Shown here piece by piece: positions 54,465-64,000 of a DNA stretch of 64,000 bases. The stretch covers positions 102,031,321 through 102,095,320 of the forward strand of contig JAOWCC010001634.1 in assembly GCA_030867875.1 (NCBI GenBank), read 5' to 3'. Under the pieces are notes generated by a model. The model was not told the DNA's origin. It saw nothing but the letters and a program-made list of their open reading frames with translations, and searched no databases. Source of the stretch: Actinernus sp. WN-2022 (Eukaryota; Cnidaria; Anthozoa; Actiniaria; Actinernidae). The translations under genes were made by a program, and so were the position numbers. Positions within the stretch are counted from its first letter, which is position 1. The number at the start of each line of letters is the position of its first letter.

Positions 54465-56540
54465 TCTTCGCACCTGGCAAGTGACCATCAGAGCTATGTG
54501 GTGCAATGTGATGTTGTCAACGCCCTCATCAGGTCATCTAAGGTTCTCTACTACTCATCCATCATCGAGAGCAATAAACACGATCAGCGGATTCTGTTCA
54601 ACACTGTTGATAAACTGCTTCACACCAAGTCTGAAGTTCTCTATCCCACCTCCAGTTCCGATAAGGATTTAGCAAACAAATTTGCTGACTTTTTCAGTGA
54701 TAAAATTACTATTCTACGTAAATCTCTCGAAGCCGAGTCTAACAGTTCGCCCATGTTCTCTGGCGTTTCCTCTTCGTGTAGCTGTGTGTTATCCAGCTTC
54801 AAGAACGTCTCACCAGAGCAAGTGTCTGCTGTTATCGAGGCCACTAAAGTAAAGTCGTGTTCCCTGGACCCACTACCTGCCTCTGTCCTCAAGGAGTGCA
54901 TACCTGTTCTTTTACCCATCATGGCCAAGATCATCAACCTCTCTATTGACACTGCTACGATGCCTGATAGTTTTAAATTAGCTCTACTGAACCCTAAGTT
55001 AAAGAAATTACATCTTGATTTTGAAGAATTTTCTAATTTTAGGCCGATCTCTAACCTTGTGTTTATGTCAAAGCTCACCGAAAAGGTCGTTGCGTTGCAG
55101 ACGATTGACTATATTTTCGAGAACGATCTTGACGAGGTTTTTCAATCTGCCTATAAACATTTACATAGTACAGAGACCGCCCTTGTTAGAGTAAATAATG
55201 ACATTCTGGAGGCCCTAGATAATCATCGGACTGTTATATTACTCCTTTTAGACTTATCTGCTGCGTTTGATACCGTTGACCACGGGATATTACTAAATAG
55301 GTTGACTTATCGTTTTGGAGTTACGGGATTGGCCCATACTTGGTTTAGCTCTTATCTTAGCGATCGATATCAATTTGTCAACATTAGAGATGATAAGTCC
55401 ACGAGCCGTCCTTTATCATGTGGAGTGCCTCAGGGTTCCGTGCTGGGCCCCATTCTTTATCTGTTATATACTTCGCCACTTGGGGACATCGTAAGGCAAC
55501 ACAACATGGGGTTTCATTTTTATGCGGACGACACTCAGTTGTATTTGTCCTTCGATTCCCTAAGTGGCGAAGACCAAGCATCAGCTGTTACTCGGGTTGA
55601 AGCCTGTGTTAGCGATATAGATAAATGGATGATATCCAATAGGTTAAAACTAAACAGAGATAAGACAGAACTCCTTATTATAAGCTCTAAGCACCGCCCT
55701 CGTCCATGTCTTAATGCAATTTCAGTTAGCGACCATTTAGTCCAGCCCTCACTCTCTGCCAGGAACATTGGGGTAGTGTTTGATAATAGCTTGTCTTTAG
55801 AGAAGCATGTTAGTGCTGTGTGTAAGTCTTCTTTCTATCATTTTAGGAAGATAACTAAGATTAGGGAGTATTTGTCAGATGACAGTACTGAAACATTAGT
55901 GCATGCTTTTGTCACGTGCAGATTAGATAATTGCAATGCTTTGCTGTACGGCTTGCCGAAATATCTCACTCAGAGACTACAATCTGTCCAGAATTGCGCT
56001 GCTCGCCTAGTTACTCGAAATTCTAAGTTCGCTCGCACTACGCCATTACTCAGACAGCTCCACTGGCTTCCCATAGAACAACGTGTTATTTTTAAAATTT
56101 TACTTTTAACCTATAAGGCACTGAACAATTTGGCTCCTATTTATATAAGTGACTTACTTCATCACTATAATCCTAGTCGTAGTTTAAGATCGTCCAATCA
56201 GTGCCTACTTACAATTCCTAAGTCTAATCTCAAGAGCTATGGGGATAGAGCCTTCTCGGTGGCCGCCCCAAGGTTATGGAATGCTCTTCCAACTGAGATT
56301 AGGCTTAGCAGTTCTGTTAATATTTTTAAATCACGTTTGAAGACTTATCTTTTTAAAGCAACGTATTCGTAATATAGTTTTTAGTTTTTTAAATATTAGT
56401 AATCCATTTTTTAACTTTTTTTAACAAGTTTTAGTATTTTATAGTCATCGTATCGATTTATATTATGATTGTAAAGCGCCATAGGACAGGTAGTGTATAT
56501 GGCGCTATATAAATGTATATATTATTATATATTATTATTA
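54465..56540 (+). mobile_element. 5'-truncated L2/CR1-like LINE inserted in a Penelope element
   Basis: The LINE interrupts the Penelope endonuclease at 54464/56541. It starts inside its ORF2, lacking the endonuclease domain. It ends with GGCGCTATATAAATG and a (TTA)n tail, the usual 3' end of such elements. No target duplication was clear. The lack of stops suggests a recent insertion. Confidence 0.8.
54468..56372 (+). CDS. LINE reverse transcriptase, open but 5'-truncated
   Basis: About 635 codons stay open. An upstream ATG at 54447 lies in Penelope DNA, so the true ORF starts outside this copy. The reverse transcriptase would copy its RNA at a nicked target. The fingers/palm have RPISNL, motif A LDLSAAFDTVDH (about residues 267-278 counting from 54447), motif B CGVPQGSVLGP (about 324-334) and motif C FYADDTQLY with both catalytic Asp (about 360-362). 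The C-terminal part has LHWLPIEQRVIFKILLLTYK, then SYGDRAFSVAAPRLWN and FKSRLKTYLF, typical of the L2/CR1 group. The apurinic endonuclease domain is missing, so this copy cannot be autonomous. Confidence 0.9.
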   Translation, partial: SHLASDHQSYVVQCDVVNALIRSSKVLYYSSIIESNKHDQRILFNTVDKLLHTKSEVLYPTSSSDKDLANKFADFFSDKITILRKSLEAESNSSPMFSGVSSSCSCVLSSFKNVSPEQVSAVIEATKVKSCSLDPLPASVLKECIPVLLPIMAKIINLSIDTATMPDSFKLALLNPKLKKLHLDFEEFSNFRPISNLVFMSKLTEKVVALQTIDYIFENDLDEVFQSAYKHLHSTETALVRVNNDILEALDNHRTVILLLLDLSAAFDTVDHGILLNRLTYRFGVTGLAHTWFSSYLSDRYQFVNIRDDKSTSRPLSCGVPQGSVLGPILYLLYTSPLGDIVRQHNMGFHFYADDTQLYLSFDSLSGEDQASAVTRVEACVSDIDKWMISNRLKLNRDKTELLIISSKHRPRPCLNAISVSDHLVQPSLSARNIGVVFDNSLSLEKHVSAVCKSSFYHFRKITKIREYLSDDSTETLVHAFVTCRLDNCNALLYGLPKYLTQRLQSVQNCAARLVTRNSKFARTTPLLRQLHWLPIEQRVIFKILLLTYKALNNLAPIYISDLLHHYNPSRSLRSSNQCLLTIPKSNLKSYGDRAFSVAAPRLWNALPTEIRLSSSVNIFKSRLKTYLFKATYS

Positions 56541-57740
56541 TTACTGTTGCTCGGTATATGATGTCTTTAGTTAGGCATTCTCCGTTCAGGGGGCACGTTG
56601 TGTTCTTTGGGCTGTATTTTCTCTCGGTTTCGGGGTCTTCGTTATTTCTTAACAGTTTTTTGTTGTTTCCTTCGATGATAGTTTTCACATTGGGCATACA
56701 GCTGTATGAAATTTTCACTGTGTTGCGATTAAAAATCTTCTGAAGCTTGTTAGTTGTTGGGAAACATTTTTCTAGGATCTTTAAGAATTCTCTACCGATG
56801 TTTGTCTTCACGTTGCGATCGTATGGGGGGTTGTACCAAGTAATGCTTCGTTTCCTGGATCTGCTTTTCGCTTCCGGTTTGAGCTTCTCGTAGAGTAGTT
56901 TATAATTGTATCCGTTGTCGTCTAGAGCTTTCTGGTAAACAGGCACGGCTTTGTTGAATACGTCTTCGTTAGAGGATATTTCTGATAGCCTTTTGTTGAC
57001 TCCTACCGGGATATTTTTCAGAACAGCTGGTGGGTGGTTGGCCGGGGTGGTTGGATTCGGTGTTTACGTATTGGAGATTATTGTTCGGTTTCATGTATGG
57101 CATATGTTGTCCCAATCTCAAATCGAGAGTCACATCGAGGAAGTTCACCACCTTCTAATGTTTGCCTCAATTGTAATTCTTAATTCATTATCTTGGAAGG
57201 TCTTACAGACATCCTTTTTCATTTTTTCTATTTCTCTTGGTGTTCCCGTGGAGATTCCCAGGCCATCATCTCTGTATAGGCCTACAGAGTTACCGTATTT
57301 CGATTGCAAGAGGGACAACATATAGCATACTACCAGTTCGCATGATTCCGCGCCGTCAAAACTGTCCTTTGTTATATCGAATCCGCTATTGTTGTCTTTT
57401 TTCTTCCAGGGTTCTTTAGCATTGAAAATTAAAGACCGTTTCGCATGAATTATGATATCTTTATCACGCTCTTTGATCTCAGTGTACTGTTTAGCAAAGT
57501 CGATTCCATAGATTTAGTCCGGTTGATTTCACGATGTTACTCACTAAATTACTTAGTATGATCTTGCTGACTTGTCCTATTTCTGACTTTTCGAAGTTGG
57601 GCTTGTGGTCTTTTAGGGTAATGAAAGCTTCTTTTTCTGCCAACTGTTCTATACGGTCGCTGAGTTCGATATTTTTTTGCGATGCGCTTTGCGTCTCTGT
57701 TCACGGATAGTACTTCGCTCTTGCTTGTTTTCTTGTAAAC
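56541..57740 (-). pseudogene. Penelope-like element, reverse transcriptase and linker
   Basis: On the minus strand, from 57740 down: LKDHKPNFEKSEIGQVSK, then SCELVVCYMLSLL, the catalytic LYRDDGLGIS (57253-57282) with the YxDD typical of Penelope-type polymerases, and [11 protein letters not shown]. The linker follows (ITWYNPPYDRNVKT, with FLKILEKCFP), then a Cys-containing TCPLNGECL and the start of the endonuclease (DIIYRATV), where the LINE interrupts. Frameshifts occur near 57510, 57160 and 56830. The orientation is opposite to the second Penelope fragment at 57740-58110. Confidence 0.85.
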
Positions 57741-58160
57741 CATCATAACCAACCACAACAAAGCAATAATATGCAAATCAAAACCAATCGAAGTTAAAAA
57801 GCCAAACTGCAAGTGCCGTAACAAGTCCAAGTGCCCTATGAACGGCAATTGCGAAGATATAGGCATCATATATCAAGCAGTAGTAACTACACCAGACACT
57901 AAAGAAACATATATAGGACTTTGTGACACTACATTTAAAGTCAGATATACCAATCACATATGTTCATTCAAACACGATAGATACAAACACGTAACCGAAC
58001 TCAGTAAACACATATGGAGCTTAAAAGATCAAAACATTAAGTATGACATTACATGCCGCAAAGTCAAGCAAACCAGCGCATATACAAATGTAAGCAAAAA
58101 ATGCTTATGATAATTTTTTTCATTATCTGTAAACCCAGCATGGCTTCGCTCAACAAGAAG
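57741..58160 (+). pseudogene. second Penelope-like element, GIY-YIG endonuclease
   Basis: A plus-strand fragment has a zinc-binding cluster ([16 protein letters not shown]) and the endonuclease core: [27 protein letters not shown], then [12 protein letters not shown]. The frame stops at 58110 with a shift in the final segment; FLLNTSIT near 58195 is the degraded end. No reverse-transcriptase part is on this strand, so it is 5'-truncated, and it begins head-to-head with the minus-strand Penelope. A hammerhead-like motif follows in the 3' region. Confidence 0.85.
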
Positions 58161-58304
58161 AGCGAATTGATGTCAAAATGTAGACACACGAAGAAATTCC
58201 TGCTGAACACCTCCATTACCTAAATGTTATGCTAAGCGCGCATATTGATTTGGTTTGTTCTACATCTCGATGAACCTCTACACAAATTTTGTTTTGGCAG
58301 TTGC

Positions 58305-58336
58305 CTGATGATCGTGTTGCTTGTAACACGTGAAAC
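58305..58336 (+). ncRNA. hammerhead ribozyme core-like motif in a Penelope 3' end
   Basis: CTGATGA (58305-58311), then a perfect 6-bp stem CGTGTT-GCTTGT-AACACG (58313-58330), then GAAAC (58332-58336) fits the conserved core of hammerhead self-cleaving RNAs. One T-T mismatch closes the stem. Penelope-like elements are known to carry such ribozymes, and the site follows Penelope coding sequence in the same orientation. Stems I and III were not resolved, so activity is uncertain. Confidence 0.6.
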
Positions 58337-58349
58337 TCCGAGTAGCAGA

Positions 58350-58800
58350 TATAATGTTTTTACAATCTTAACTACTCCATATACTCAGTTATATATTGCT
58401 CCAGTTTATCTAGTCGAGCACTCTCAATGGCCGCTTTCCCTGATTATAGACATATACAGCTTCACCCAGGGGTCGACCCATGGGAACCCAGGGGCGTTTG
58501 TCAGATGTTTGTTGCCTGTCGGTGAGGGGTAAAAGCTCACTTTGGTTACATGCACAGGAGCTTGTGTACTAATTACTAATGTGCTCTCAGATCTCACACT
58601 GGTACAGGCTTTGTTGTTCGATGCAATTGCACTTCAAGCGCCTAGGCGGCTATATAAAAGTGCCAAGATTTTGAAACGGTTTTAGTTTCCATTGTCAAAA
58701 AAAGCTTCGATACTGTATACAAAGCTACAACAGGAGTGAAAATATGTTTGCTGATATATTATTTCAGCAGCACTTCTAATTTATCCTTTGTTTCTTGTCC
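58350..58800. other. unassigned, with an isolated TATA-box-like site
   Basis: TATATAAAAG at 58651-58660 is a good TATA match, but no gene could be defined after it. Confidence 0.3.
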
Positions 58801-59019
58801 CTTGAGTAATGCTTTTTTGTTTTTCTGTATCCCAAGAGGAAATGTACCAATTCTCTATAATTGGAAAACAAAGCACTGAACCTCTGGAGAACTATCACGT
58901 GGTCTCAAATGGGGCAACAAACAGGCAAGCTGACTTGGTCTATTATCCGGCCCTCCTAGCACAAACCATGTATGACACAAAAATATGCTAGAACTCCATG
59001 AACTATACATGTATTTACC

Positions 59020-59085
59020 TATTCCTGGGTGGCCCGAGTTAAGGCCACTCAGGGCCTCTTGTTATCTGCCAAAAACAAGAACACA
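59020..59085 (+). repeat. probable LINE 3' hairpin
   Basis: GGTGGCCCGAGTTAAGGCCAC and CAGGGCCTCTTGTTAT resemble the tail at 1366-1425. The upstream 60-codon frame (58809-58991) is not recognisable as a protein. Confidence 0.4.
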
Positions 59086-59187
59086 TATGTAGTATGTACT
59101 TTAAACCTATGAAACGTGAACAATAAAAAATAAGTTAACAGTATTTTCTTAAAATATGCAAAACTATTCTATAAAATTGATGTATGT

Positions 59188-59221
59188 GTTGGTGTTGTGT
59201 TGGTGTTGGTGTTGGTGTTGA
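59188..59221 (+). repeat. GTTGGTGTT minisatellite
   Basis: Short tandem GGTGTT/GTTGGT repeats. Confidence 0.8.
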
Positions 59222-59224
59222 TTG

Positions 59225-59985
59225 AGGAAGGGTAACATTGTAGGTGTTGATTGAAAGAATGTGATAGTTGATTCAGTTAATGTATTCAGGAAAGGAAAAT
59301 CGTGATGGCTTAAGGGAGGTTAATTCCAGTGAGGTTTCATTCATATTATTTACTAACATTAACAATCAGATACATGTGTGTTGGTTAACACACTTTTTTT
59401 AATTATGCAAAACATGACAAAATAACTAATTGACTAATAATGATATAATTTTAATTATAAAATATTAATATTAAAAACAAGAGTTCTAATATGATAATGA
59501 TACATGATCAATACTAAGAATCTATGCTCACACGTACATTTCATGGTCATTTTAATTCAAATCATAAGGACTTTTAATTTTTCTTAAAGTTAAATTTTAG
59601 ACTTATAAAATAATAATACTATCAATAATACTAATATGATTATAATCAATTACATATTTATGTATGTTGCATCTGAATGCTAAATTCAGAAGCAGTTTAC
59701 CATCTCAGAGCATCCCTGAGCTTTATAGCATAGCAGACTTCCTAGCTATTTCAAAAGGGGTCTGCTTAATACAGAAACACACTTTGCATTTAAAACAAAT
59801 ATATTTTTAAAAACTTGATGTTAAATGAACATGCATGTTCATGAGCAGAGATTCTTAGCATTGGCGTCATTATTATAATAACTATTATTAATTAATTGTT
59901 TCTTTACTTACACACTGTCATATTGTTATTATTGTTATTACTAAGAGTTACCAATTAATGGGTATTATATAATGGACTCTGGCAC
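59225..59985. other. AT-rich unassigned sequence
   Basis: Mostly A and T with TAATAATA words. I see no gene or RNA. Confidence 0.35.
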
Positions 59986-59994
59986 TCTGGGTTC

Positions 59995-60405
59995 GCCGCC
60001 ATACACGACTTTCATAATGGCCGCCTCCTAATTTGCATAATTTGGAATATTAATCTGTAGAGGGAAACCAATGTTACCACTAGAAAGATCACATTAAAAC
60101 TAGTAATTTTTTGTTGAGTTTTAGAGCAATGTGGAAAATTGCTGTTGAGCTATGAGCATTTCTAATGCAGAAAAAACACGAAAGCGAGGCTATAAACGCC
60201 TTCGTTGCTTTTCTTATACAAATATCCCTAATTTCAACTGGCTGTAACTTCATTGCTTTATGAGCTACAGCACTCAACTTTCGCAAGTTCACTAATGTCG
60301 ACATGCTCTTTCACATGTTCATAGTTTCTATACATGTGGATAAACTACCGAAACGGGAAATCATATATGCAAATTAGGAGGCAGCCATTGTGAAAGTCGT
60401 GTATG
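59995..60405. mobile_element. inverted-repeat element, CATACACGACTTTC ends
   Basis: About 40 bp at each end pair well (CATACACGACTTTCATAATG with GCCGCCTCCTAATTTGCATA, and the inverse at 60366-60405). The interior is not palindromic. There is no transposase. Confidence 0.7.
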
Positions 60406-60406
60406 A

Positions 60407-60440
60407 GCCAGGCCACACCATATGTGTATGGTGTGGCCCG
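60407..60440. repeat. 34-bp imperfect palindrome
   Basis: CCAGGCCACACCATATG and its near complement meet at CATATGTGTATGG. It directly adjoins the inverted-repeat element. Confidence 0.75.
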
Positions 60441-60444
60441 GTTA

Positions 60445-61085
60445 CAATTCTGACATGCACATGCAATATCTACTGGACTCTCTTTTCCGCGACCTTCCAG
60501 TGGCTAAGGAGCGGTCGAAAGAGAGGCCAGGCCAGGACTAGGGTTTACGCGATCTACCTCTTGGCTGGGTTAGTACAGTCATACTGATAAAATTTATAGC
60601 GAATCGTATAATTTGGGCCTAAAGATTCGATTTATGTTAAACGAGGCGGAATTATTTTTTTCGTCATAATGGAACTTTAACTGTTCCAACTTGCATTTAA
60701 AATGTGTCACTGACCAAACTATACATGAGATGTAAAAGTAAATGTTAAGCAATCTGTAAGGCTGCAATCCCTACTGTAGCTGAAAGACTTAACCACCTGT
60801 GTATGTCATTTTTCCGTTATGCAGCGTCCTAGTCATAAGCTACACAACCTAGTGCCAAGTATGTTCTCTAACCGAAATAGCACTAGGTCGCAGGCCAAGG
60901 GCGTATTCAAGTTGCCCCCTTGTGCATACTAACAGAGCAAAGAACAGCTTCATTGTAAAGGCGACGCAGAATTGGAATTTGGAACTAGCTAAATTGCCAT
61001 CTTGCCATATAATATAGCCCATTTTACATATTTATATATTTATAGACCTATTTACATATTTATATAGTTGTATATCTCACAATAT
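60445..61085. other. unassigned sequence
   Basis: No gene or repeat recognised; 61020-61085 is AT-rich with TTTATATA words. Confidence 0.3.
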
Positions 61086-61114
61086 TTTTAATCTACTTTT
61101 CATGTTCATATCAA

Positions 61115-61168
61115 TTTATTTTAGACCCATAGGCTATCAGTTTGGTTGTAAATAAATATTATTATTAT
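61115..61168 (+). repeat. probable LINE 3' tail
   Basis: The block TAGGCTATCAGTTTGGTTG is followed by TAAATAAATATTATTATTATT, a typical non-LTR retrotransposon end. Confidence 0.45.
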
Positions 61169-61198
61169 TAAACTCGTAAATGCTAAAACGGTCTATGC

Positions 61199-63435
61199 TC
61201 CATTCATTAAATAATTTATGTTTATTGAGGTAACTCTTAGCTTGCACTGGAAGACTGAATCTGCGGTTTAAATGAAGTAAAAGGTATGTAACAGTTCTAA
61301 GTGACCGGCGTTGTACCCTTAAGTGTTCTAACTGGTACACAAATATTTAACATATTGCTAAGTAGGCAAGTTTCGTATTCTCACGGAGGAGCTGGAAGTG
61401 AAACGTTAATGGAGGCTCATGCGGGAATTTCGCTAAAAGTTATTTAGCATTAGAAAGATGACCTTTTAGCGTTCGTTGGACTGTGCCGGCTCCATTTATT
61501 AAATCATTTATGCTAAGAAAGTTAAACTAATTACAGGTGGCTCTAAACGAACTTACGTTGCACTTAAAAACTGAATACTGTTTAAGTCTGGTAAAAAGGT
61601 ATAATTTTAACCATTAAGTGCTCTAACTGGTACATAAGTATATAATACTTACTAAATTGGCCATGTAAAAGTAAAAACAGATTGTTCAAACTCCATTTAT
61701 TAAATAATTTATGATTACAAAAGTTAACACTCTGATGCCTGTAAAATCTCCCCTTAAATTTGAAGAATTCAGGGTACTATCCCTTCCCGCTCAACCCCAT
61801 AGTTTGGCTAACTCCAGTCAGATATCAACCGCTGATCCATGTAGTCAGGGGCTCAAGTATCCCCAATAATGCCATTCGGGGGCGACGATTTGCGAAGTTT
61901 GCGATTATAGGGTTTTGACTCAATCCCATGAAAACGGCTCTAATTTTGGTCAAATCAGCCACTGGAAGATATCGAGCTAGTCTGACGAAGGCTGAAAACC
62001 ACTTTGCTTGCAATATAACTGTGCCGACTACTTTGCTTGCTTTAGTGAGAGCTTTGTTTCCATTCGGATTTCTCTACTGTTTCTGCTTTTTACACACACC
62101 AACAAAATCATGAATGAAAACCCCGACTCAATCCTGTTGCATGGTGATCTATTTAACCAGCCAAACCTACTGGGTTGGGTTTTTGGCGCTGAATTCAGGT
62201 GAGAGGGGAAAAAACTGTTAGAATTCCCTAAAAGAGTAAATGTTGTCTATTACCGCGTACCCAGAATACATTTTGGGATTAGTGCTGGAAAATCGCATGA
62301 AATGAAATACAGTGGAAGAAAGAATGCGGGTTCACAGTTCTTTTAAAATGTGTTTTAAAAAGACAAACTCGGTGGTTGGAGAGACTAAATAAGTAATAAA
62401 GCACAGACATGAATTCTGTATCGGACTTATCAAACGTCTAGATGTATAGTCATGTTTTCAGTTATTTTGGCGATACGACTTATCTTGGCCGAAAAAATCG
62501 AAGCAAAAGTTTATGTAAATCAGGACGAAATCACTTATCGCTCAGTGATTTCCTTTGTTTTTGCTTCATGAATTATTAATGAGTTTGATAAGGTACTTTA
62601 AAGTTTGGCTGTAGATTTTGTGGTGATTTTCAGCTCCTTAAAATCTGTGAAACGACGGAATGTCTTGAATACAACTGCATTTTGCTCTAGAGATTCGAGC
62701 CAATCGATCAATATTATAGTTCATTCTTTTAAGTCGTGCATTAAAATAATATCGCAATATCAGATTCCGAGCTCGCTTGTAAAATATTCCATGTATACGT
62801 ACATCGTTCGAAAAGGAACTCTTGATACAAGAGTCGTCGTCAAATGGAGTGAGAGTTCAAGCTAATTACAGGTGGCTCTAAACGAACTTAATACGTTGCA
62901 CTTAAAAACTGAATGCTGTTTAAATGAGATAAAAGCCGAGTATGTAACAGGTTCTAGAAGTTTGACGATTAAGTGCTCTACCTGACACACAAGCATTTAA
63001 AATGTTGGCTAAATTGATCATGTAAACAGTATTCATTCTAGGACGCGATTTTGCGATATTGTCGCATTTTACAACTCATTATCGCTAATGTTCAACATGA
63101 TTGCGACACTTTTCTCACACATAGAATGATTCAGATTTTGTATGACACTAAATCACCCTTTTGAGATACAAGTCTCGCAAAATTTAAGAACAATGTGAGA
63201 AATGCCCCACTGATCTTGCTTCGTTTCTAGAATTAAAACTGTGTAAAAGTAAAACCGGACCGCCGTGTCGGTTACTAAATCATTTTTCCATTTATATTGA
63301 AGTTGAAGCTAATTACAGGTGTCTCTAAACGAACTTAAATTGCACTTAAAAACTGAATACTGTTTAAATGAGCTAAAAGGTTTGAAACAGGTTCTAAAAC
63401 GTTGCGACAATTAAGTGCTCTAACTGGTATTGATC
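61199..63435 (+). repeat. interspersed roughly 180-bp repeat, at least four copies
   Basis: A unit with CTCCATTTATTAAAT, GCACTTAAAAACTGAAT and AAGTGCTCTAACTGGTA occurs at about 61199-61370, 61491-61685, 62860-63028 and 63290-63435, with a partial copy near 61690-61730. All are in the same orientation, separated by unrelated sequence. No coding content. Confidence 0.75.
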
Positions 63436-63439
63436 TTTA

Positions 63440-64000
63440 AAAGTACGAAGAGACTCCATGTACTCCGTTCACTTCAGTTTGCACATCATTGCCCTCGCTT
63501 CAATTTCCAACAACTGCTTTTGTCTTTCACACTGAGAGCTCTTTTTCCTCCTAAACATCTGGCAACCGAAGAGAGTCTCAGGTAAGCATCAGGTCCAATT
63601 GTACACATCGCGGCAAAACGTGCTCCTCTGGCCGAAATAACTAAGGCTCTCGTTTCAAATGCAAGTTTCCCAGGGTTTAAACTCTTTTAGTAAATATTTT
63701 CAGTTATAACTTTATAGTAACCTCACAGTGACTGAATTACATACAGATTAAGAAAATTCCAACCTGTTAAAGTTCTAGGCTTAGCTTTCAAGTACTTTTG
63801 ATGTTTTTCGCGAAACATTTCACATACGTGCCTAAAATTAGAAACAGTGGTGCTTGCTTTGTTTTCTTTTAGTTTTGGCGGGAAACTGGCGGTACGCGCG
63901 CGCTGGTCTCATCAAAAGCGCATGCACGTGACGTTTTGCCGCGGTGTGGATTAGATACCGCGTTGCTCTGTTCTTTTCCTGAAGAAAGACTGTATAACCT
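63440..64000. other. unassigned, GC-richer near the window end
   Basis: The last 130 bases contain GCGCGCGCTGG and several CpG words and could be a promoter region of a gene beyond the window. Nothing can be confirmed. Confidence 0.25.

Noticed and set aside
54447..54467. First residues (MYRRRRSS) as the LINE protein start
   Set aside because: These codons lie in the Penelope element; the LINE begins downstream and is 5'-truncated.

Overview
This window looks like non-coding, repeat-packed DNA from an anthozoan cnidarian, probably a stony coral or a close relative. That is inferred from the repeat families: a tRNA-derived SINE of a type common in corals, L2/CR1-like LINEs, Penelope-like elements with GIY-YIG endonuclease, THAP-type transposase remnants, Polinton-type elements and an intronless rhodopsin-family receptor. 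I see only one host gene I would call intact, a single-exon 334-residue GPCR on the minus strand (5796-6800). Almost everything else is mobile DNA or decayed sequence.

Layout. 1-5.5 kb: a repeat tail, palindromic element E1 (1741-4814) and a Penelope endonuclease remnant. 5.8-8.7 kb: the GPCR, with a MITE almost touching its 5' end, then a SINE and two more MITEs. 9-12 kb: duplicated DNA, one copy interrupted by a foldback element with two opposed tRNA-like sequences; the other copy preserves the empty site. 12.3-18.3 kb: a nested stack in which element E2 (13413-17117) sits inside a LINE that abuts a Gypsy-type gag fragment. 18.3-34.1 kb: a tandem array with a period near 3.83 kb, whose nested insertions and one 6-bp scar record the order of duplication. 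34-44 kb: MITEs, a frameshifted THAP gene, a 2 x 270 bp duplication and a LINE fragment. 44.3-47.2 kb: Tc1/mariner-like foldback elements and their small MITEs inside a degenerate minisatellite. 50.7-53.7 kb: element E3. 54.1-58.4 kb: a Penelope element split by a 5'-truncated L2-like LINE whose ORF is still open, then a second Penelope 3' end with a hammerhead-ribozyme-like core. 59-64 kb: repeats and one hairpin-ended element.

The most interesting find is the E1/E2/E3 family. All three copies start 5'-AGTAG and end CTACT-3', are flanked by perfect 6-bp target duplications (CACGGT, AGCGTC, TGCCTA), have long inverted ends with tandem subterminal repeats, and carry small genes with their own TATA boxes and poly(A) signals. 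The 6-bp duplications, 5'-AG termini and a fragment resembling the C-terminus of a protein-primed DNA polymerase B in E3 point to non-autonomous Polinton/Maverick derivatives with mix-and-match cargo. That assignment is inference; the termini and duplications are read directly.
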